Below are positions 18,772 through 28,463 of a stretch of DNA of 64,000 nucleotides, piece after piece. Both the position numbers and the translations under genes were made by a program. Numbering within the stretch: the first letter of the stretch is position 1; each line of letters opens with the position of its first letter. The stretch is from Rhodospirillaceae bacterium. Lineage in GTDB: Bacteria; Pseudomonadota; Alphaproteobacteria; Rhodospirillales; Rhodospirillaceae. Under the pieces are notes generated by a model that had not been told where the DNA came from, did no database searches, and saw nothing but the letters and a program-made list of their open reading frames with translations. Location: assembly GCA_009693785.1 (NCBI GenBank), contig SHWP01000003.1:56719-120718 (forward strand), given 5' to 3'.

Positions 18772-20298
18772 ATGAGCGCAACCGTCCGCACTGTTGCATT
18801 TTCGGGCATCGAGGTTCTGCCCGTCGAGGTGCAAGTGGCCATTGGCGGCGGGCTGCCAAATTTCACCATCGTCGGTTTACCTGACAAAGCCGTCACGGAA
18901 TCGCGTGAACGCGTGCGCGCGGCGCTGAATGCGATTGGCCTTGGCCTGCCGCCCAAGCGCATCACTGTGAATCTGGCTCCCGCCGATGTGCAGAAAGAAG
19001 GCAGCCACTTCGATCTGCCCATTGCCTTGGGCGTGTTGGTGGCCATGGGTGTGGTGCCCATGGACGAGATCAATGGCTATGTGGCTTTGGGAGAGTTGGG
19101 GTTGGACGGCTCGATCGCTGCCGTGGCGGGCGTGTTACCTGCAGCAATAGCGGCCAATGGCGAGGATTGCGGGCTGATCTGCCCTGGCAGCCAAGGCGGT
19201 GAAGCGGCCTGGGCGGGCGGCAGCGGCATTTTGGCGCCGCGCAATTTGCTGGAGTTGATCAATCACTTCAAAGGCGCCGGCGTGCTAAATGCGCCTCAAC
19301 CTGCGCCACTGCCCGAGGCCGTAAGCCTGCCCGACCTGAAAGACATCAAAGGCCAGGAAACGGCCAAGCGCGCGCTCGAAATCGCCGCTGCCGGCGGCCA
19401 TAGTATTTTAATGGTCGGCCCGCCCGGCGCTGGAAAATCCATACTGGCCCAACGCTTGGCGGGGTTGCTGCCGCCCATGACCGCGCAAGAAGCCCTCGAA
19501 GTGAGCATGATTCACTCGGTGGCGGGACAGTTGGCAGGCGGAGCGATTTTACGCGCACGGCCCTTCCGCGATCCGCACCACAGCGCTTCCACCGCCGCGC
19601 TAGTGGGTGGTGGATCGCGCGCCAAGCCTGGCGAAATTTCATTATCGCATCGTGGCGTGTTGTTCCTCGACGAGCTACCAGAGTTCAATCGCCAAAGCCT
19701 AGAAGCCTTGCGCCAACCCTTGGAGACTGGCAAAGTGGTGGTGGCCCGCGCCAACAGCCACGCCACCTACCCGGCGCGTTTCCAACTGGTTGCCGCCATG
19801 AACCCCTGCAAATGCGGCTACCTAGGCGACGCCCAATTAGCCTGCAGCAAGGCGCCGCGCTGTGCGGAGGATTACCAGGGCAGAATTTCCGGGCCGATGT
19901 TCGACCGCATCGACATTCACATCGACGTGCCGCCAGTGGACCCATTGGATATGTCCGCGCCACCGCCGAAAGAGAACTCCGCGACTGTTGCAATTCGTGT
20001 TGCCAAGGCGCGAGAAATTCAGGTGCGCCGCTACATTGAGAACAACACGCCACATATTGCCAGCAATGCCGAAGCCGATGGCGAACTATTGGAGACCGTC
20101 GCCGCACCCAATGCCGATGGCCGCGCGCTGCTGACACAAGCCGCTGAAAAAATGCGCCTATCGGCACGGGGCTATCACCGCATATTGCGTGTGGCACGCA
20201 CGATTGCGGATTTAGACGGTGCGGCTTCCGTTAAACGCCTGCACATCGCCGAGGCGCTGAGCTATCGGCGCATCATGCCGGGGCGCGGAATAAATTAG
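18772..20298 (+). CDS. YifB/ComM-family Mg-chelatase-like AAA+ ATPase
   Basis: This is a 508-residue protein with the three-part ComM layout: an N-terminal Lon-like fold (GLPNFTIVGLPDKAVTESRE, VNLAPADVQKEGSHFDLPIA), an AAA+ module with Walker A GPPGAGKS near residue 222 and Walker B VLFLDELPEF, and a C-terminal Mg-chelatase domain (SARGYHRILRVARTIADL). ComM is a hexameric branch-migration helicase that helps integrate donor DNA in natural transformation. In species not known to be competent its role is less clear. It converges on the FAD monooxygenase with a 2-bp gap. Confidence 0.93.
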   Translation: MSATVRTVAFSGIEVLPVEVQVAIGGGLPNFTIVGLPDKAVTESRERVRAALNAIGLGLPPKRITVNLAPADVQKEGSHFDLPIALGVLVAMGVVPMDEINGYVALGELGLDGSIAAVAGVLPAAIAANGEDCGLICPGSQGGEAAWAGGSGILAPRNLLELINHFKGAGVLNAPQPAPLPEAVSLPDLKDIKGQETAKRALEIAAAGGHSILMVGPPGAGKSILAQRLAGLLPPMTAQEALEVSMIHSVAGQLAGGAILRARPFRDPHHSASTAALVGGGSRAKPGEISLSHRGVLFLDELPEFNRQSLEALRQPLETGKVVVARANSHATYPARFQLVAAMNPCKCGYLGDAQLACSKAPRCAEDYQGRISGPMFDRIDIHIDVPPVDPLDMSAPPPKENSATVAIRVAKAREIQVRRYIENNTPHIASNAEADGELLETVAAPNADGRALLTQAAEKMRLSARGYHRILRVARTIADLDGAASVKRLHIAEALSYRRIMPGRGIN

Positions 20299-20300
20299 CC

Positions 20301-21467
20301 TTACACCGCAACCGTTTTCACATTGTAATCGAACAACCCTAAGCGCAATTCACCCGAGGTTTGGCCGCGCATGCTGACAGGATCGTTGGACTGATAAAGC
20401 TCGCCCTGTTTGCGCGAGTTGAGAAGCACCATGGTGGTGCGTTCTTTGCGGGCTTTTTCATATCGCGCGAGGGCCTCGTCGATAGTGGCCGAAGCCTCGA
20501 AGCAGCGGCCCAAAATGGCACCGTCCTCGAAACCCATGGCCGCACCCATGCCCAAAAACGGCAGCATGGGGTGCGCGGCATCGCCCAGCAAACTTACACG
20601 CCCCACGGTCCACTGCGGTAGCGGGTTGCGGTCAAACAACGCCCATTTGAATAATTTGCCGGGTGGCGTGCTTTTGATGATGGCTTGGGCATGCTTGTGA
20701 AAGTCGCCGTACACCGAGAGCATTTCATCCACCGTGGCGGGAATACTCCAGCCCTCTTCTTTCCACGCATCAGTGCGCGCGATGCCAACGAAATTCACCA
20801 GCGTGCGTTTGCGAATGTAATAGCGCGTGAAAATACGCCCGGGCCCCATGGTGGTGGCCGAGGGTGTGGGAATCATGTGTTCCAGAACAGGCGCGGCATC
20901 GACCACGCCGCGAAAGACCGATTGGCCGGTGAAGCGTGGGGGCCCGCCGCCGAATAATTTTTCTCGCACGGCCGAGCGCACGCCATCGCAACCGATCAAC
21001 ACGTCGCCCGTATAGGTTTTGCCATTACTGAACGTGGCTGTGACCGTGTCGCCCGCTTGCGTGACATCGGCAAAGGTGTGGCTGAGATGAATGGCATTGG
21101 GGTCATTGGCACGGACGGCGGCGGCCAGAGCGCCATGCACATCGGCGCGGTGAATTTGGTAATACTCAGCGCCATACTTGGCGCGAAAGTCGCTGTCACG
21201 CTGGGTGTAGTAGAGCACTTCACCGGTTTGATAGTGAAGACTTGCAGCCGCTTCTGGCCGGTCGCCGTATTGGGCCATGTAGGGGCCAAGGCCCACGTAT
21301 TCCAGAGCGTGCGTCGCATTGGGGCTGATGGTCAGCCCCGCGCCAACCTCGCCCAGTTGGGGCGCGGTTTCAAAAACAGTTACTTTGAGGCCGGCTTTTT
21401 GCAAGGCCAGCGTGGCCGTAAGCCCGCCAAGACCTGCCCCAATTATCAAAACATGCGCGTTTTTCAT
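20301..21467 (-). CDS. FAD-dependent aromatic monooxygenase (salicylate / 3-hydroxybenzoate hydroxylase type)
   Basis: This is a 388-residue class A flavoprotein monooxygenase. The N-terminal FAD dinucleotide fold is VLIIGAGLGGLTATLALQKAG, the DG motif region is GDVLIGCDGVRSAVR, and the second FAD motif is LLGDAAHPMLPFLGMGAA. These enzymes hydroxylate phenolic acids with NAD(P)H and oxygen. The exact substrate is not predictable. It is a lone gene here, transcribed away from an exported VOC protein. Confidence 0.9.
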   Translation of the reverse strand: MKNAHVLIIGAGLGGLTATLALQKAGLKVTVFETAPQLGEVGAGLTISPNATHALEYVGLGPYMAQYGDRPEAAASLHYQTGEVLYYTQRDSDFRAKYGAEYYQIHRADVHGALAAAVRANDPNAIHLSHTFADVTQAGDTVTATFSNGKTYTGDVLIGCDGVRSAVREKLFGGGPPRFTGQSVFRGVVDAAPVLEHMIPTPSATTMGPGRIFTRYYIRKRTLVNFVGIARTDAWKEEGWSIPATVDEMLSVYGDFHKHAQAIIKSTPPGKLFKWALFDRNPLPQWTVGRVSLLGDAAHPMLPFLGMGAAMGFEDGAILGRCFEASATIDEALARYEKARKERTTMVLLNSRKQGELYQSNDPVSMRGQTSGELRLGLFDYNVKTVAV

Positions 21468-21573
21468 GAGTCTTGGTGCTACCTGTTCCCCGGCTGCAAG
21501 TTAGGAATTGCCGTGCAGGGCGGCAATGCTCAATTCTTGGCTAAACCACGACGCGATCAGGGAGGCTCCCGTG

Positions 21574-22542
21574 ATGCTTTATCGCCGCCAGATTTTGACC
21601 ACCGGGCTTGGCTTTGCCCTGTTTGGGCGATCTGCGCACGCCCAAGGCCCCGTTACGGCCAAGCTCAAGCGCATCAAAATGGCGACCGTCAGCGTGCCCG
21701 ATGTGGTGACGTCAGCGGCCTGGTACAGCAAGTGGCTCTCCTATGTTCCCCTAGGTGTGGGAAAGATTTCAAAGGAACTCGCCGCATCATGGGGAACGCC
21801 TGCCATGACTGGGCGCAAGCAGATCTTGCTGCAACCCGAGAGTGGCGCTGACGTGTTTATTCGTTTGGTCGAGATTGACCCGGTGCCCGCCTATAAACCA
21901 TTGCTGGGCTACGGCTGGAATGCCATCGAAATTACCGTGCAAGATTCCGACGCTTTGCAAAAGTCGTTCGCCGGTAGTGATGTGCGCATTATTGGAGAGG
22001 TCCATGCGATTGGGCCAAATTCTCCTATTCGCGCCATGCAAGTGCTGGGACCAGGCGGCGAGGTGGTATACCTCACCAGCCACACGGGCGACCGCGCCAA
22101 ATCAAATCATCCCGAGATTTCGTCGTTTGTGGATCGGCCCTTCATCATGGTGCTGGCGGGGCCCGATGTGAATGCCATGAAGACTTTTTATCGGGATGTG
22201 TTTGGGTTGGGTGACCAGGGCGATCTGTCATTGCCCGTGAACGTGTTGTCCGACGCCTTGGGAGTGCCTACCAATACCATGTTTAAATTATCGGTGCTGG
22301 TCTTGGCAGAGCGTGGCAACAAGCTTGAACTGGACGGTGTGCCAGCCCCGGCTGGCCCGCGCCCGCGCAACCCTGGGCAATTGCCGCCGGGTGTTGCCAT
22401 CACCAGCTTTTCGGTGGCGTCATTGGCAAGTATCGATGCGCCATTTATCACGCCACCCAGGGTTTTATATGCCAAGTCGCGAGCGGCAAGCTTCGTGGGT
22501 CCGGCGGGCGAGCTTGTCGAGTTGATTGAAGATCGTGCTTAA
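21574..22542 (+). CDS. exported VOC (glyoxalase/bleomycin-resistance fold) protein
   Basis: This is a protein of about 322 residues. ATG 21574 follows GGAGG by 8 bp and gives MLYRRQILTTGLGFALFGRSAHAQ, an RR-containing, possibly Tat-type signal peptide cut after AHA. Two VOC modules follow (KMATVSVPDVVTSAAWYSKW and FIMVLAGPDVNAMKTFYRDVFGLG). VOC enzymes are usually cytoplasmic, so export is unusual. Function and metal are unknown. A second exported double-VOC protein lies at 46177-47235. Confidence 0.75.
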   Translation: MLYRRQILTTGLGFALFGRSAHAQGPVTAKLKRIKMATVSVPDVVTSAAWYSKWLSYVPLGVGKISKELAASWGTPAMTGRKQILLQPESGADVFIRLVEIDPVPAYKPLLGYGWNAIEITVQDSDALQKSFAGSDVRIIGEVHAIGPNSPIRAMQVLGPGGEVVYLTSHTGDRAKSNHPEISSFVDRPFIMVLAGPDVNAMKTFYRDVFGLGDQGDLSLPVNVLSDALGVPTNTMFKLSVLVLAERGNKLELDGVPAPAGPRPRNPGQLPPGVAITSFSVASLASIDAPFITPPRVLYAKSRAASFVGPAGELVELIEDRA

Positions 22543-22626
22543 AGTCAGGATGGTTGCTTTCGCCATGACTTCGCCACACCATGCAGTCATCTTGCGTTGC
22601 CTGCACATCAGATTGCGAGTTGCTCC

Positions 22627-23262
22627 GTGAAAATGTTTTTCTGCTTAAGCATCGTTGCGGCTTTGGGTTTTGGAACGGCGCAAGCCCAAATGCAATTAAC
22701 GCCAACACAAAAACCGCTCTCGGCGGAGCGCTTGGCTATGCCGTTGTTTCCCAGCGGCTGGCAGGACGTGGCCACGAACCGGGGCAATATCGAGGTGATC
22801 GACTACGTGCCCAAGGGAGAAACCGTGGTCGCCTGGCGCAATCGCATCACGCTTGAGGTTTATCACGAACTGAACACCCTGCCGCTTGATGCGCTGTACC
22901 GGCGCGCCGAGGGGCAAAATCGCGATGTTTGTGATGGCGCAATCGTAGGGAAGTTTCAGTCGGGTTTGAACAACGGTTTTGCCAGCGCGTTCTGGACGCT
23001 GGGATGCAAACGCCATCGCGAAAGCGGCATGGGCGAGACACGTTATTCCAAAGCCATTCAGGGCGGCGACCGGGTTTATATTCTCACCCGGGCGTGGCGC
23101 ACGCCAGCCTATGGCGATGAAGGCCCGGCCATACCACAACGTTTGCTTGAGGATGCTGTCGCGTTTTTAACCACAACAGTGGCCTGCACCGATGGCGATA
23201 CCAACCACCCGTGCCCCACATCAACGCCGGCCAAATCAGAAGAAAAAAATAACTCTGCCTAA
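22627..23262 (+). CDS. secreted protein of unknown function
   Basis: This is a protein of about 211 residues. The GTG at 22627 gives a clean signal peptide (MFFCLSIVAALGFGTAQAQ). The frame is open to 22597, but the extra residues weaken the signal. The mature part has FPSGWQDVATNRGNIEVIDYVPKGE and several Cys (CDGA, LGCKR, ACTDGD, PCPTS) that could form disulfides. I do not recognise the family. Its stop overlaps the hinT stop by 4 bp. Confidence 0.65.
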   Translation: MKMFFCLSIVAALGFGTAQAQMQLTPTQKPLSAERLAMPLFPSGWQDVATNRGNIEVIDYVPKGETVVAWRNRITLEVYHELNTLPLDALYRRAEGQNRDVCDGAIVGKFQSGLNNGFASAFWTLGCKRHRESGMGETRYSKAIQGGDRVYILTRAWRTPAYGDEGPAIPQRLLEDAVAFLTTTVACTDGDTNHPCPTSTPAKSEEKNNSA

Positions 23263-23621
23263 GGCCGGGCAAGTACGCGCCCCAGGGGCCTACCGCCAAA
23301 CACGTGAAAATGCAGATGCGGCACTTCTTGTCCACCTTCAACGCCGGTGTTGGCGCAGACACGGTAGCCTGAGTCTTTCACGCCCTTGATATCAGCCACT
23401 TTCACGATGGCGCGCTGAAGAGCGGCGATCTCGGCGTCCAAAGCTTTCTCGATAAAATCTGTCATGCAGACATATTTGCCCTTCGGGATCACCAGTGTGT
23501 GAACAGGCGCCAAGGGGTTGATGTCTTCAAAGGCCAGCGTGTGCGTGTCTTCGTAAACTTTTTTGCATGGGATTTCGCCGCGCAGAATGCGGGCAAAAAC
23601 GTTGTTGTCATCATAGATCAT
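23259..23621 (-). CDS. hinT: histidine triad (HIT) nucleotide-binding hydrolase
   Basis: This is a 120-residue HIT protein with the triad HLHFHVFGG near its C-terminus and the usual N-terminus DDNNVFARILRGEIPCKKVYED. HinT hydrolyses purine nucleoside phosphoramidates such as AMP-lysine. It is the last gene of the his run (12 bp after hisE), which is its usual place in alphaproteobacteria. Confidence 0.95.
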   Translation of the reverse strand: MIYDDNNVFARILRGEIPCKKVYEDTHTLAFEDINPLAPVHTLVIPKGKYVCMTDFIEKALDAEIAALQRAIVKVADIKGVKDSGYRVCANTGVEGGQEVPHLHFHVFGGRPLGRVLARP

Positions 23622-23633
23622 CGTGAAGCCCGA

Positions 23634-23972
23634 TTAACTATTGCCGTTTTTCTTGCGCTGCTCTTTGACAGCTAGGCCCGAAGTTCCGAAACGTTTTTCG
23701 AGTTCTTCCCAAACCAGTGGGGGTTTGACACCTTTTGCGGCCCACAACACGAGCAGATGATACAGCACATCCGCACTTTCGCGCACCAAACGTTCTTGGC
23801 TTTCCGACACAGCGGCGATGGCGGCCTCGAAGGCCTCTTCGCCAAATTTTTGCGCGATCTTTTGCGTGCCCTTGGCAAAAAGGCGCGCGGTGTATGAGGA
23901 TTCGGGGTCGGCCGATTTGCGGCCCTCAATTACCTCGAACATGTCCATCAGAATTTTTTCATTTGTTGGCAT
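23634..23972 (-). CDS. hisE: phosphoribosyl-ATP pyrophosphohydrolase
   Basis: HisE performs the second step of histidine synthesis, turning PR-ATP into PR-AMP. The 112-residue all-alpha MazG-like protein shows SYTARLFAKGTQKIAQKFGEEAFE and LVRESADVLYHLLVLW. I start at ATG 23972, which has GGAG seven bases upstream. A GTG at 23984 would add four residues. hisI is not adjacent. Confidence 0.95.
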   Translation of the reverse strand: MPTNEKILMDMFEVIEGRKSADPESSYTARLFAKGTQKIAQKFGEEAFEAAIAAVSESQERLVRESADVLYHLLVLWAAKGVKPPLVWEELEKRFGTSGLAVKEQRKKNGNS

Positions 23973-24005
23973 ATGATTCTCCACCGCGCATAACGCGGTT
24001 GGTGT

Positions 24006-24761
24006 TTAGCGTACCGGTAACCCGGCTTGGCTCAAATGAGCCTTGGCTTGGCGAATCGTATATTGACCGAAGTGGAAGATGGAAGCGGCAAGTACGGCCG
24101 TGGCGTGGCCCTGGCGAACCCCCGCCACGAGGTGATCCAGGTTGCCCACCCCGCCCGAGGCGATGACCGGCACCGTGACCGCATCGGCTACTGCGCGCGT
24201 AAGCGGAATATCATAGCCTGCCTTGGTGCCATCGCGGTCCATGGAGGTAAGCAGGATTTCCCCGGCACCATTTTCAACCATGCGTTTAGCCCAGGCCACT
24301 GCATCAATTCCAGTCGCATTGCGCCCGCCATGAGTGAAAATTTCAAAGCGGTCAGGGGCGGTTTGCTTGGCATCCAGCGCCACCACGATGCACTGGTTGC
24401 CGAATTTTTCGGCCGCTACTTTGACGAATTCGGGGTTTTTCACAGCCGCTGTGTTGATGGATACCTTGTCGGCGCCCGCCAACAGTAATTTTCGGATATC
24501 CTCGGTGGTGCGCACGCCGCCGCCCACGGTCAGCGGCATGAAGCATTGCTCGGCCGTGCGCGCCACGACATCGAACAATGTGTCACGGTTTTCATGGGAT
24601 GCGGTGATATCGAGAAAACACAGCTCGTCAGCGCCCTCGGCATCGTACAGTTTTGCCTGTTCGACCGGATCGCCTGCGTCTTTAAGGTCGACAAAATTCA
24701 CGCCCTTGACGACACGGCCGTCTTTGACGTCGAGGCACGGAATGATGCGAACTTTGAGCAT
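24006..24761 (-). CDS. hisF: imidazole glycerol phosphate synthase, cyclase subunit
   Basis: This is a 251-residue TIM barrel that takes ammonia from HisH and closes the imidazole ring, releasing IGP and AICAR. Signatures are [23 protein letters not shown] with the catalytic Asp, [13 protein letters not shown], and [15 protein letters not shown] with the second catalytic Asp. It forms a 1:1 complex with HisH, encoded two genes upstream. Confidence 0.97.
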   Translation of the reverse strand: MLKVRIIPCLDVKDGRVVKGVNFVDLKDAGDPVEQAKLYDAEGADELCFLDITASHENRDTLFDVVARTAEQCFMPLTVGGGVRTTEDIRKLLLAGADKVSINTAAVKNPEFVKVAAEKFGNQCIVVALDAKQTAPDRFEIFTHGGRNATGIDAVAWAKRMVENGAGEILLTSMDRDGTKAGYDIPLTRAVADAVTVPVIASGGVGNLDHLVAGVRQGHATAVLAASIFHFGQYTIRQAKAHLSQAGLPVR

Positions 24762-24802
24762 GGGCGCGATGACCTTTCGCGCCGGGGAATGACACAGGCA
24801 GG

Positions 24803-25528
24803 TTAGGCTTTCAACACATCAATGGCGGCTTTAATGTCGAGCCGGCCGTCATAGATGGCGCGGCCCGCGATAACGCCCGCAAGGCCAGAGCCCTCTTCGG
24901 CCTTGACTGCCAAGATGTCGGCTAGCGATGACACCCCGCCCGAGACGATCACCGGGATGGGCACTGCACGGGCAAGCGCCGCCGAGGCTGAAATATTGGG
25001 CCCGCCCATGACGCCGTCGCGGTCAATGTCAGTATGAATCAAGGCTGACACGCCCGCGTCGACAAACCTCCTGGCCAGATCAATGACAGAAAGGTCTGAG
25101 GTTTCGGCCCAGCCCTCCGTCGCCACCATGCCGTTGCGCGCATCGATGCCCACGGCGACGTGGCCTGGGTAGGCCTTGCAGGCTTGACGCACCAGTTCAG
25201 GTGTCTTGACGGCAACAGTGCCCAAGATAACACGTGTGATTCCCGCCTTGAGCCAGGCTTCAATGGTGGCCATATCGCGGATGCCACCGCCCAGTTGCAG
25301 CGGAACCTTGGCGGCAGCAACGATCGCTGAAACTGCGGGCGCATTGAGAGGGCGGCCCGCGAACGCGCCGTTAAGATCGACCACATGAATCCACTCTGCC
25401 CCCGCTTCGACAAAGCGGCGCGCCTGATTGGCGGGATCATCGTTGAACACGGTGGCTTGGGCCATATCGCCTTGACGCAACCGCACGCAGCGGCCGTCTT
25501 TCAGGTCGATGGCGGGAAATAGAATCAT
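24803..25528 (-). CDS. hisA: phosphoribosylformimino-AICAR-phosphate isomerase
   Basis: This is a 241-residue TIM barrel related to HisF that isomerises ProFAR to PRFAR. Signatures are [21 protein letters not shown] with the catalytic Asp, [18 protein letters not shown], and [15 protein letters not shown]. The start overlaps the hisH stop by 4 bp, consistent with coupled translation. Confidence 0.97.
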   Translation of the reverse strand: MILFPAIDLKDGRCVRLRQGDMAQATVFNDDPANQARRFVEAGAEWIHVVDLNGAFAGRPLNAPAVSAIVAAAKVPLQLGGGIRDMATIEAWLKAGITRVILGTVAVKTPELVRQACKAYPGHVAVGIDARNGMVATEGWAETSDLSVIDLARRFVDAGVSALIHTDIDRDGVMGGPNISASAALARAVPIPVIVSGGVSSLADILAVKAEEGSGLAGVIAGRAIYDGRLDIKAAIDVLKA

Positions 25529-26196
25529 GGCTTCCAGCCCAAAAAGTTGGCGATAAGTCTCAAGCCCGTGGCCTGGCTTTTCTCCGGGTGAAATTGCGTA
25601 CCCACCATGTTGTCGCGGCCAACAATAGCGCTGATGGACCCTCCGTACTCAACTGAGGCCAATTCATGGGCCTTGTTTGCGCAGCGCAGATGATAACTAT
25701 GCACAAAATAGGCATGACTGCCTTGTGTGATTCCCGCCAAAACAGGGTGTTGGGATTGTGTAATGCGCAGTTCGTTCCAGCCCATGTGAGGGATGCGAAA
25801 TCCTGTGCCGCCGGGGCCAAGCTCGCCGCCATTGGCGGGCGGCGTCAGCGCCACGACATCACCCGGAATCCAGCCAAAGCCTGGCGTTTCATGATGCTCA
25901 AGCCCGCGTGTGGCCATGAGCTGCATGCCAACACAAATGCCAAGAAATGGTTTAGCCTTTCCGATCACGGCCTCGGTCAAAGCAGCCACCATGCCAGACA
26001 CGGCATGGAGCCCGCGGTGACAATCTGGAAACGCGCCGACGCCTGGCAGGACGATGTGATCGGCCTTGGCAACCACATCAGCATCGGCGGTCACGGCAAT
26101 AGCCGAAGCGTAGCCCGCCTCGCGTGCGGAACGTTCAAAGGCCTTGGCCGCCGAGCGCAAATTGCCCGATCCGTAGTCAATAATCGCCACACTCAT
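25525..26196 (-). CDS. hisH: imidazole glycerol phosphate synthase, glutaminase subunit
   Basis: This is a 223-residue class I glutamine amidotransferase that feeds ammonia to HisF. The nucleophile Cys lies in [11 protein letters not shown], and the His and Glu of the triad lie in [15 protein letters not shown] near the C-terminus. It is placed between hisB and hisA as in most alphaproteobacteria. Confidence 0.97.
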   Translation of the reverse strand: MSVAIIDYGSGNLRSAAKAFERSAREAGYASAIAVTADADVVAKADHIVLPGVGAFPDCHRGLHAVSGMVAALTEAVIGKAKPFLGICVGMQLMATRGLEHHETPGFGWIPGDVVALTPPANGGELGPGGTGFRIPHMGWNELRITQSQHPVLAGITQGSHAYFVHSYHLRCANKAHELASVEYGGSISAIVGRDNMVGTQFHPEKSQATGLRLIANFLGWKP

Positions 26197-26214
26197 GACA
26201 GACTTTTGCAGCGG

Positions 26215-26844
26215 CTAAAGACTGCCGCCCAGCACACCCTTGGTTGATGGCACCGCGTTGGATTTGCGCGCATCGATTTCCACCGCCTGGCGCAAGGCGC
26301 GTGCCAGTCCCTTGAAGCAGGATTCGACGATATGGTGGTTGTTCTCGCCGTATTTGTTCCAAACGTGCAAAGTCGCACCGGCGGCCTGGGCAAAGGCCTG
26401 AAACCATTCCTTGAAAAGCTCGGTATCCATCTCACCCAGTTTGGGCTTGGTGAACTCCACCTTCCAAATCAGGTAAGGCCGGTTGGATAGGTCGATGGCC
26501 ACCTCGGAGAGCGTTTCGTCCATGGGAATCGTGGCTGAGCCAAAGCGGCCGATGCCCACGCGGTCCCCCAAAGCCTTGGCGACGGCCTCGCCAATGCAGA
26601 TAGCAACGTCTTCGGTGGTATGGTGAAAATCGATGTGCAGGTCGCCCGTTGCTTCGATTTCGAGATCGACCAGGCTGTGACGGGACAGTTGTTCCATCAT
26701 GTGGTCCAGAAACCCAACGCCCGTCTTAATCCTGTAAATACCCGTTCCATCAAGGTTGAGCGCGACCCGAATCTGGGTCTCTTTGGTCTTGCGTTCGACC
26801 GAGGCACGTCGGGACATGGGGGGCGGAGTCATGGCGCGAACCAT
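26215..26844 (-). CDS. hisB: imidazoleglycerol-phosphate dehydratase
   Basis: This is a 209-residue monofunctional HisB (dehydratase only, without the enterobacterial phosphatase domain). Metal-binding motifs are [24 protein letters not shown], and [17 protein letters not shown]. It is the first gene of the his run. The 274 bp upstream, shared with the divergent XRE gene, should hold its promoter and contain no other gene. Confidence 0.97.
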   Translation of the reverse strand: MVRAMTPPPMSRRASVERKTKETQIRVALNLDGTGIYRIKTGVGFLDHMMEQLSRHSLVDLEIEATGDLHIDFHHTTEDVAICIGEAVAKALGDRVGIGRFGSATIPMDETLSEVAIDLSNRPYLIWKVEFTKPKLGEMDTELFKEWFQAFAQAAGATLHVWNKYGENNHHIVESCFKGLARALRQAVEIDARKSNAVPSTKGVLGGSL

Positions 26845-27127
26845 TTGTAGTGGAATTGTTTTGTGTCGATATCAGAATCTGCCGGGCGCGGGCCTTTTAA
26901 CAGTTTGAAACAAAAGGAGCCACTATCGCTTTTATATCCGTACCTTATGGGCTAGTTTTCCTCGCCTTCGCTATGTGACCACAATCGAGTTCTATATTGG
27001 AAATACACCTGCTGCGTGAGTATCATGTTGAGCGACACCGGTGGCTAAATCAGCTAAAATCAATTCTTGGTTCTAACTGAGCAACACCTCAACAAAATCA
27101 AATAGGTATGAAATTGCAGTGATCGCA

Positions 27128-27589
27128 ATGAAACCTCGCGGCAGAGGCCGGCAACCTAGTGCCGGGGGCGGGGGTCCAGCCCCTGTCGATATTCACGTCG
27201 GAAAACGCATTAAGCTGCGCCGTACGCTGCTTCATATCAGCCAGGAACAGTTAGCTGGTGATGTGGGCGTGACCTTCCAGCAAGTCCAAAAGTATGAGAG
27301 CGGTCATAACCGGGTAAGCGCGAGCCGTTTGTTCGATATTTCGCGGGTGTTGAGTTGCCCGATCTCGTATTTCTTCGAAGATATCAATGAAGATACCACG
27401 GGCGAGCGCCGCACGCCGTCGGCGCGAGCGCCGGAAGGTTTGAGCGAAGAGGCCGAAAGCTATGAGAATGACCCAATGCAGCGCACCGAGACGCTGGAAT
27501 TGGTGCGGGCGTATTGGCGGCTTCACAACGCCGAACTGCGCCAGAATGTGCGCGATTTGTTGAATAACATTTCGCGGCGCGACGTCTAA
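27128..27589 (+). CDS. XRE-family helix-turn-helix transcriptional regulator
   Basis: This is a protein of about 153 residues. A Cro/CI-type HTH spans roughly residues 25-85: VGKRIKLRRTLLHISQEQLAGDVGVTFQQVQKYESGHNRVSASRL, listed here only as a span. A helix-rich tail with LELVRAYWRLHNAELRQNV follows, a form common in alphaproteobacteria with many paralogues per genome. The target is unknown. ATG 27128 is used. GTG 27119 would add three residues. Neither has a strong ribosome site. It converges on the response-regulator gene with a 14-bp gap. Confidence 0.88.
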   Translation: MKPRGRGRQPSAGGGGPAPVDIHVGKRIKLRRTLLHISQEQLAGDVGVTFQQVQKYESGHNRVSASRLFDISRVLSCPISYFFEDINEDTTGERRTPSARAPEGLSEEAESYENDPMQRTETLELVRAYWRLHNAELRQNVRDLLNNISRRDV

Positions 27590-27603
27590 ATACCGCGTAT
27601 GAT

Positions 27604-28296
27604 CTATGGATTGAGGCGATATCCGCCAGGTTCGGTCATCAGAATCTGAACCTGGTCGGGATTTGGCTCGATCTTTTGCCGTAGCCGGTAAACGTGTGTT
27701 TCCAGCGTATGGGTCGTGACGGCGGCGTTATAGCCCCACACTTCGCCTAACAGCGTTTCGCGCGATACGGTCTTGTTTCCCACCCGGTAGAGATATTTCA
27801 AGATCGCCGTTTCTTTTTCAGTAAGGCGGATCTTTTTCACTCCGTCGCCAACCATAAGCATTTTTGCCGCCGGTTGGAATTTATAAGGCCCGATCACGAA
27901 AATCGCATCGTCAGACTTTTCATGCTGGCGAAGATGGGCCCGGACACGGGCAAGCAGCACCGCCATGCGGAACGGTTTAGTGACGTAATCGTTCGCCCCG
28001 GCCTCAAGTCCTGTAATGGTGTCATCGTCAGAATCAGCCGCGGTGAGCATGATGATCGGCGAGCGGACGCCCGCGCCGCGCAGTTGCTTGCAGACATCGC
28101 GCCCGTCCATGTCAGGCAACCCGATATCGAGCAAAATCATGTCGTAAACCGCCGCCTTGATTTGCTTGAGCGCGGCGGCCCCGCTGATGGCTTCGTCAAT
28201 GACGCTAAAATCCTGCTGGGCGGTTAATTGGTCTTTGAGCGCCTTGCGCAAAAGCTCGTCATCTTCAACGATCAGGAGGGTGCGGCCAGTGGACAT
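27604..28296 (-). CDS. OmpR/PhoB-family response regulator
   Basis: This is a 230-residue two-domain regulator. The receiver domain (residues about 5-120) has the acidic pair EDDE, the phospho-acceptor Asp in MILLDIGLPDMDG near residue 57, and the Lys in VTKPFRM. The winged-helix output domain (about 135-230) has LTEKETAILKYLYR and THTLETHVYRLRQKIE. No sensor kinase gene is adjacent, so it is an orphan here and its signal is unknown. Confidence 0.92.
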   Translation of the reverse strand: MSTGRTLLIVEDDELLRKALKDQLTAQQDFSVIDEAISGAAALKQIKAAVYDMILLDIGLPDMDGRDVCKQLRGAGVRSPIIMLTAADSDDDTITGLEAGANDYVTKPFRMAVLLARVRAHLRQHEKSDDAIFVIGPYKFQPAAKMLMVGDGVKKIRLTEKETAILKYLYRVGNKTVSRETLLGEVWGYNAAVTTHTLETHVYRLRQKIEPNPDQVQILMTEPGGYRLNP

Positions 28297-28339
28297 GGGC
28301 GTGGAACGCTACCTTGAAGAAGGGCGGAAAGCTTGGTCG

Positions 28340-28355
28340 ATGCTAGGTCTAGCAT
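28340..28355. promoter_or_regulatory. 7-bp inverted repeat, operator-like
   Basis: ATGCTAG (28340-28346) and CTAGCAT (28349-28355) are perfect inverted copies with a 2-bp centre. The site lies 44 bp upstream of the response-regulator start in the divergent region shared with ribA. It could be an autoregulatory site or a short hairpin in the leader RNA. No protein can be assigned. Confidence 0.3.
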
Positions 28356-28463
28356 GGAGAGAGATTCATAATCAAAACGAAGGGGTTAACGACATCTCAG
28401 AGTTAGGCAAAAGGCCAGGACATGCATGGCCCATTGGCTAAGTCGGGAGTATATAAAACCCCC

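Noticed and set aside
26845..27118. Candidate RNA gene in the hisB-XRE gap
   Set aside because: No tRNA, 4.5S, 6S or other conserved RNA signature could be seen. It is best read as a promoter region.
28390..28420. Possible CtrA box around GTTAAC
   Set aside because: The second half-site spacing does not fit TTAA-N7-TTAA, so the match is not supported.
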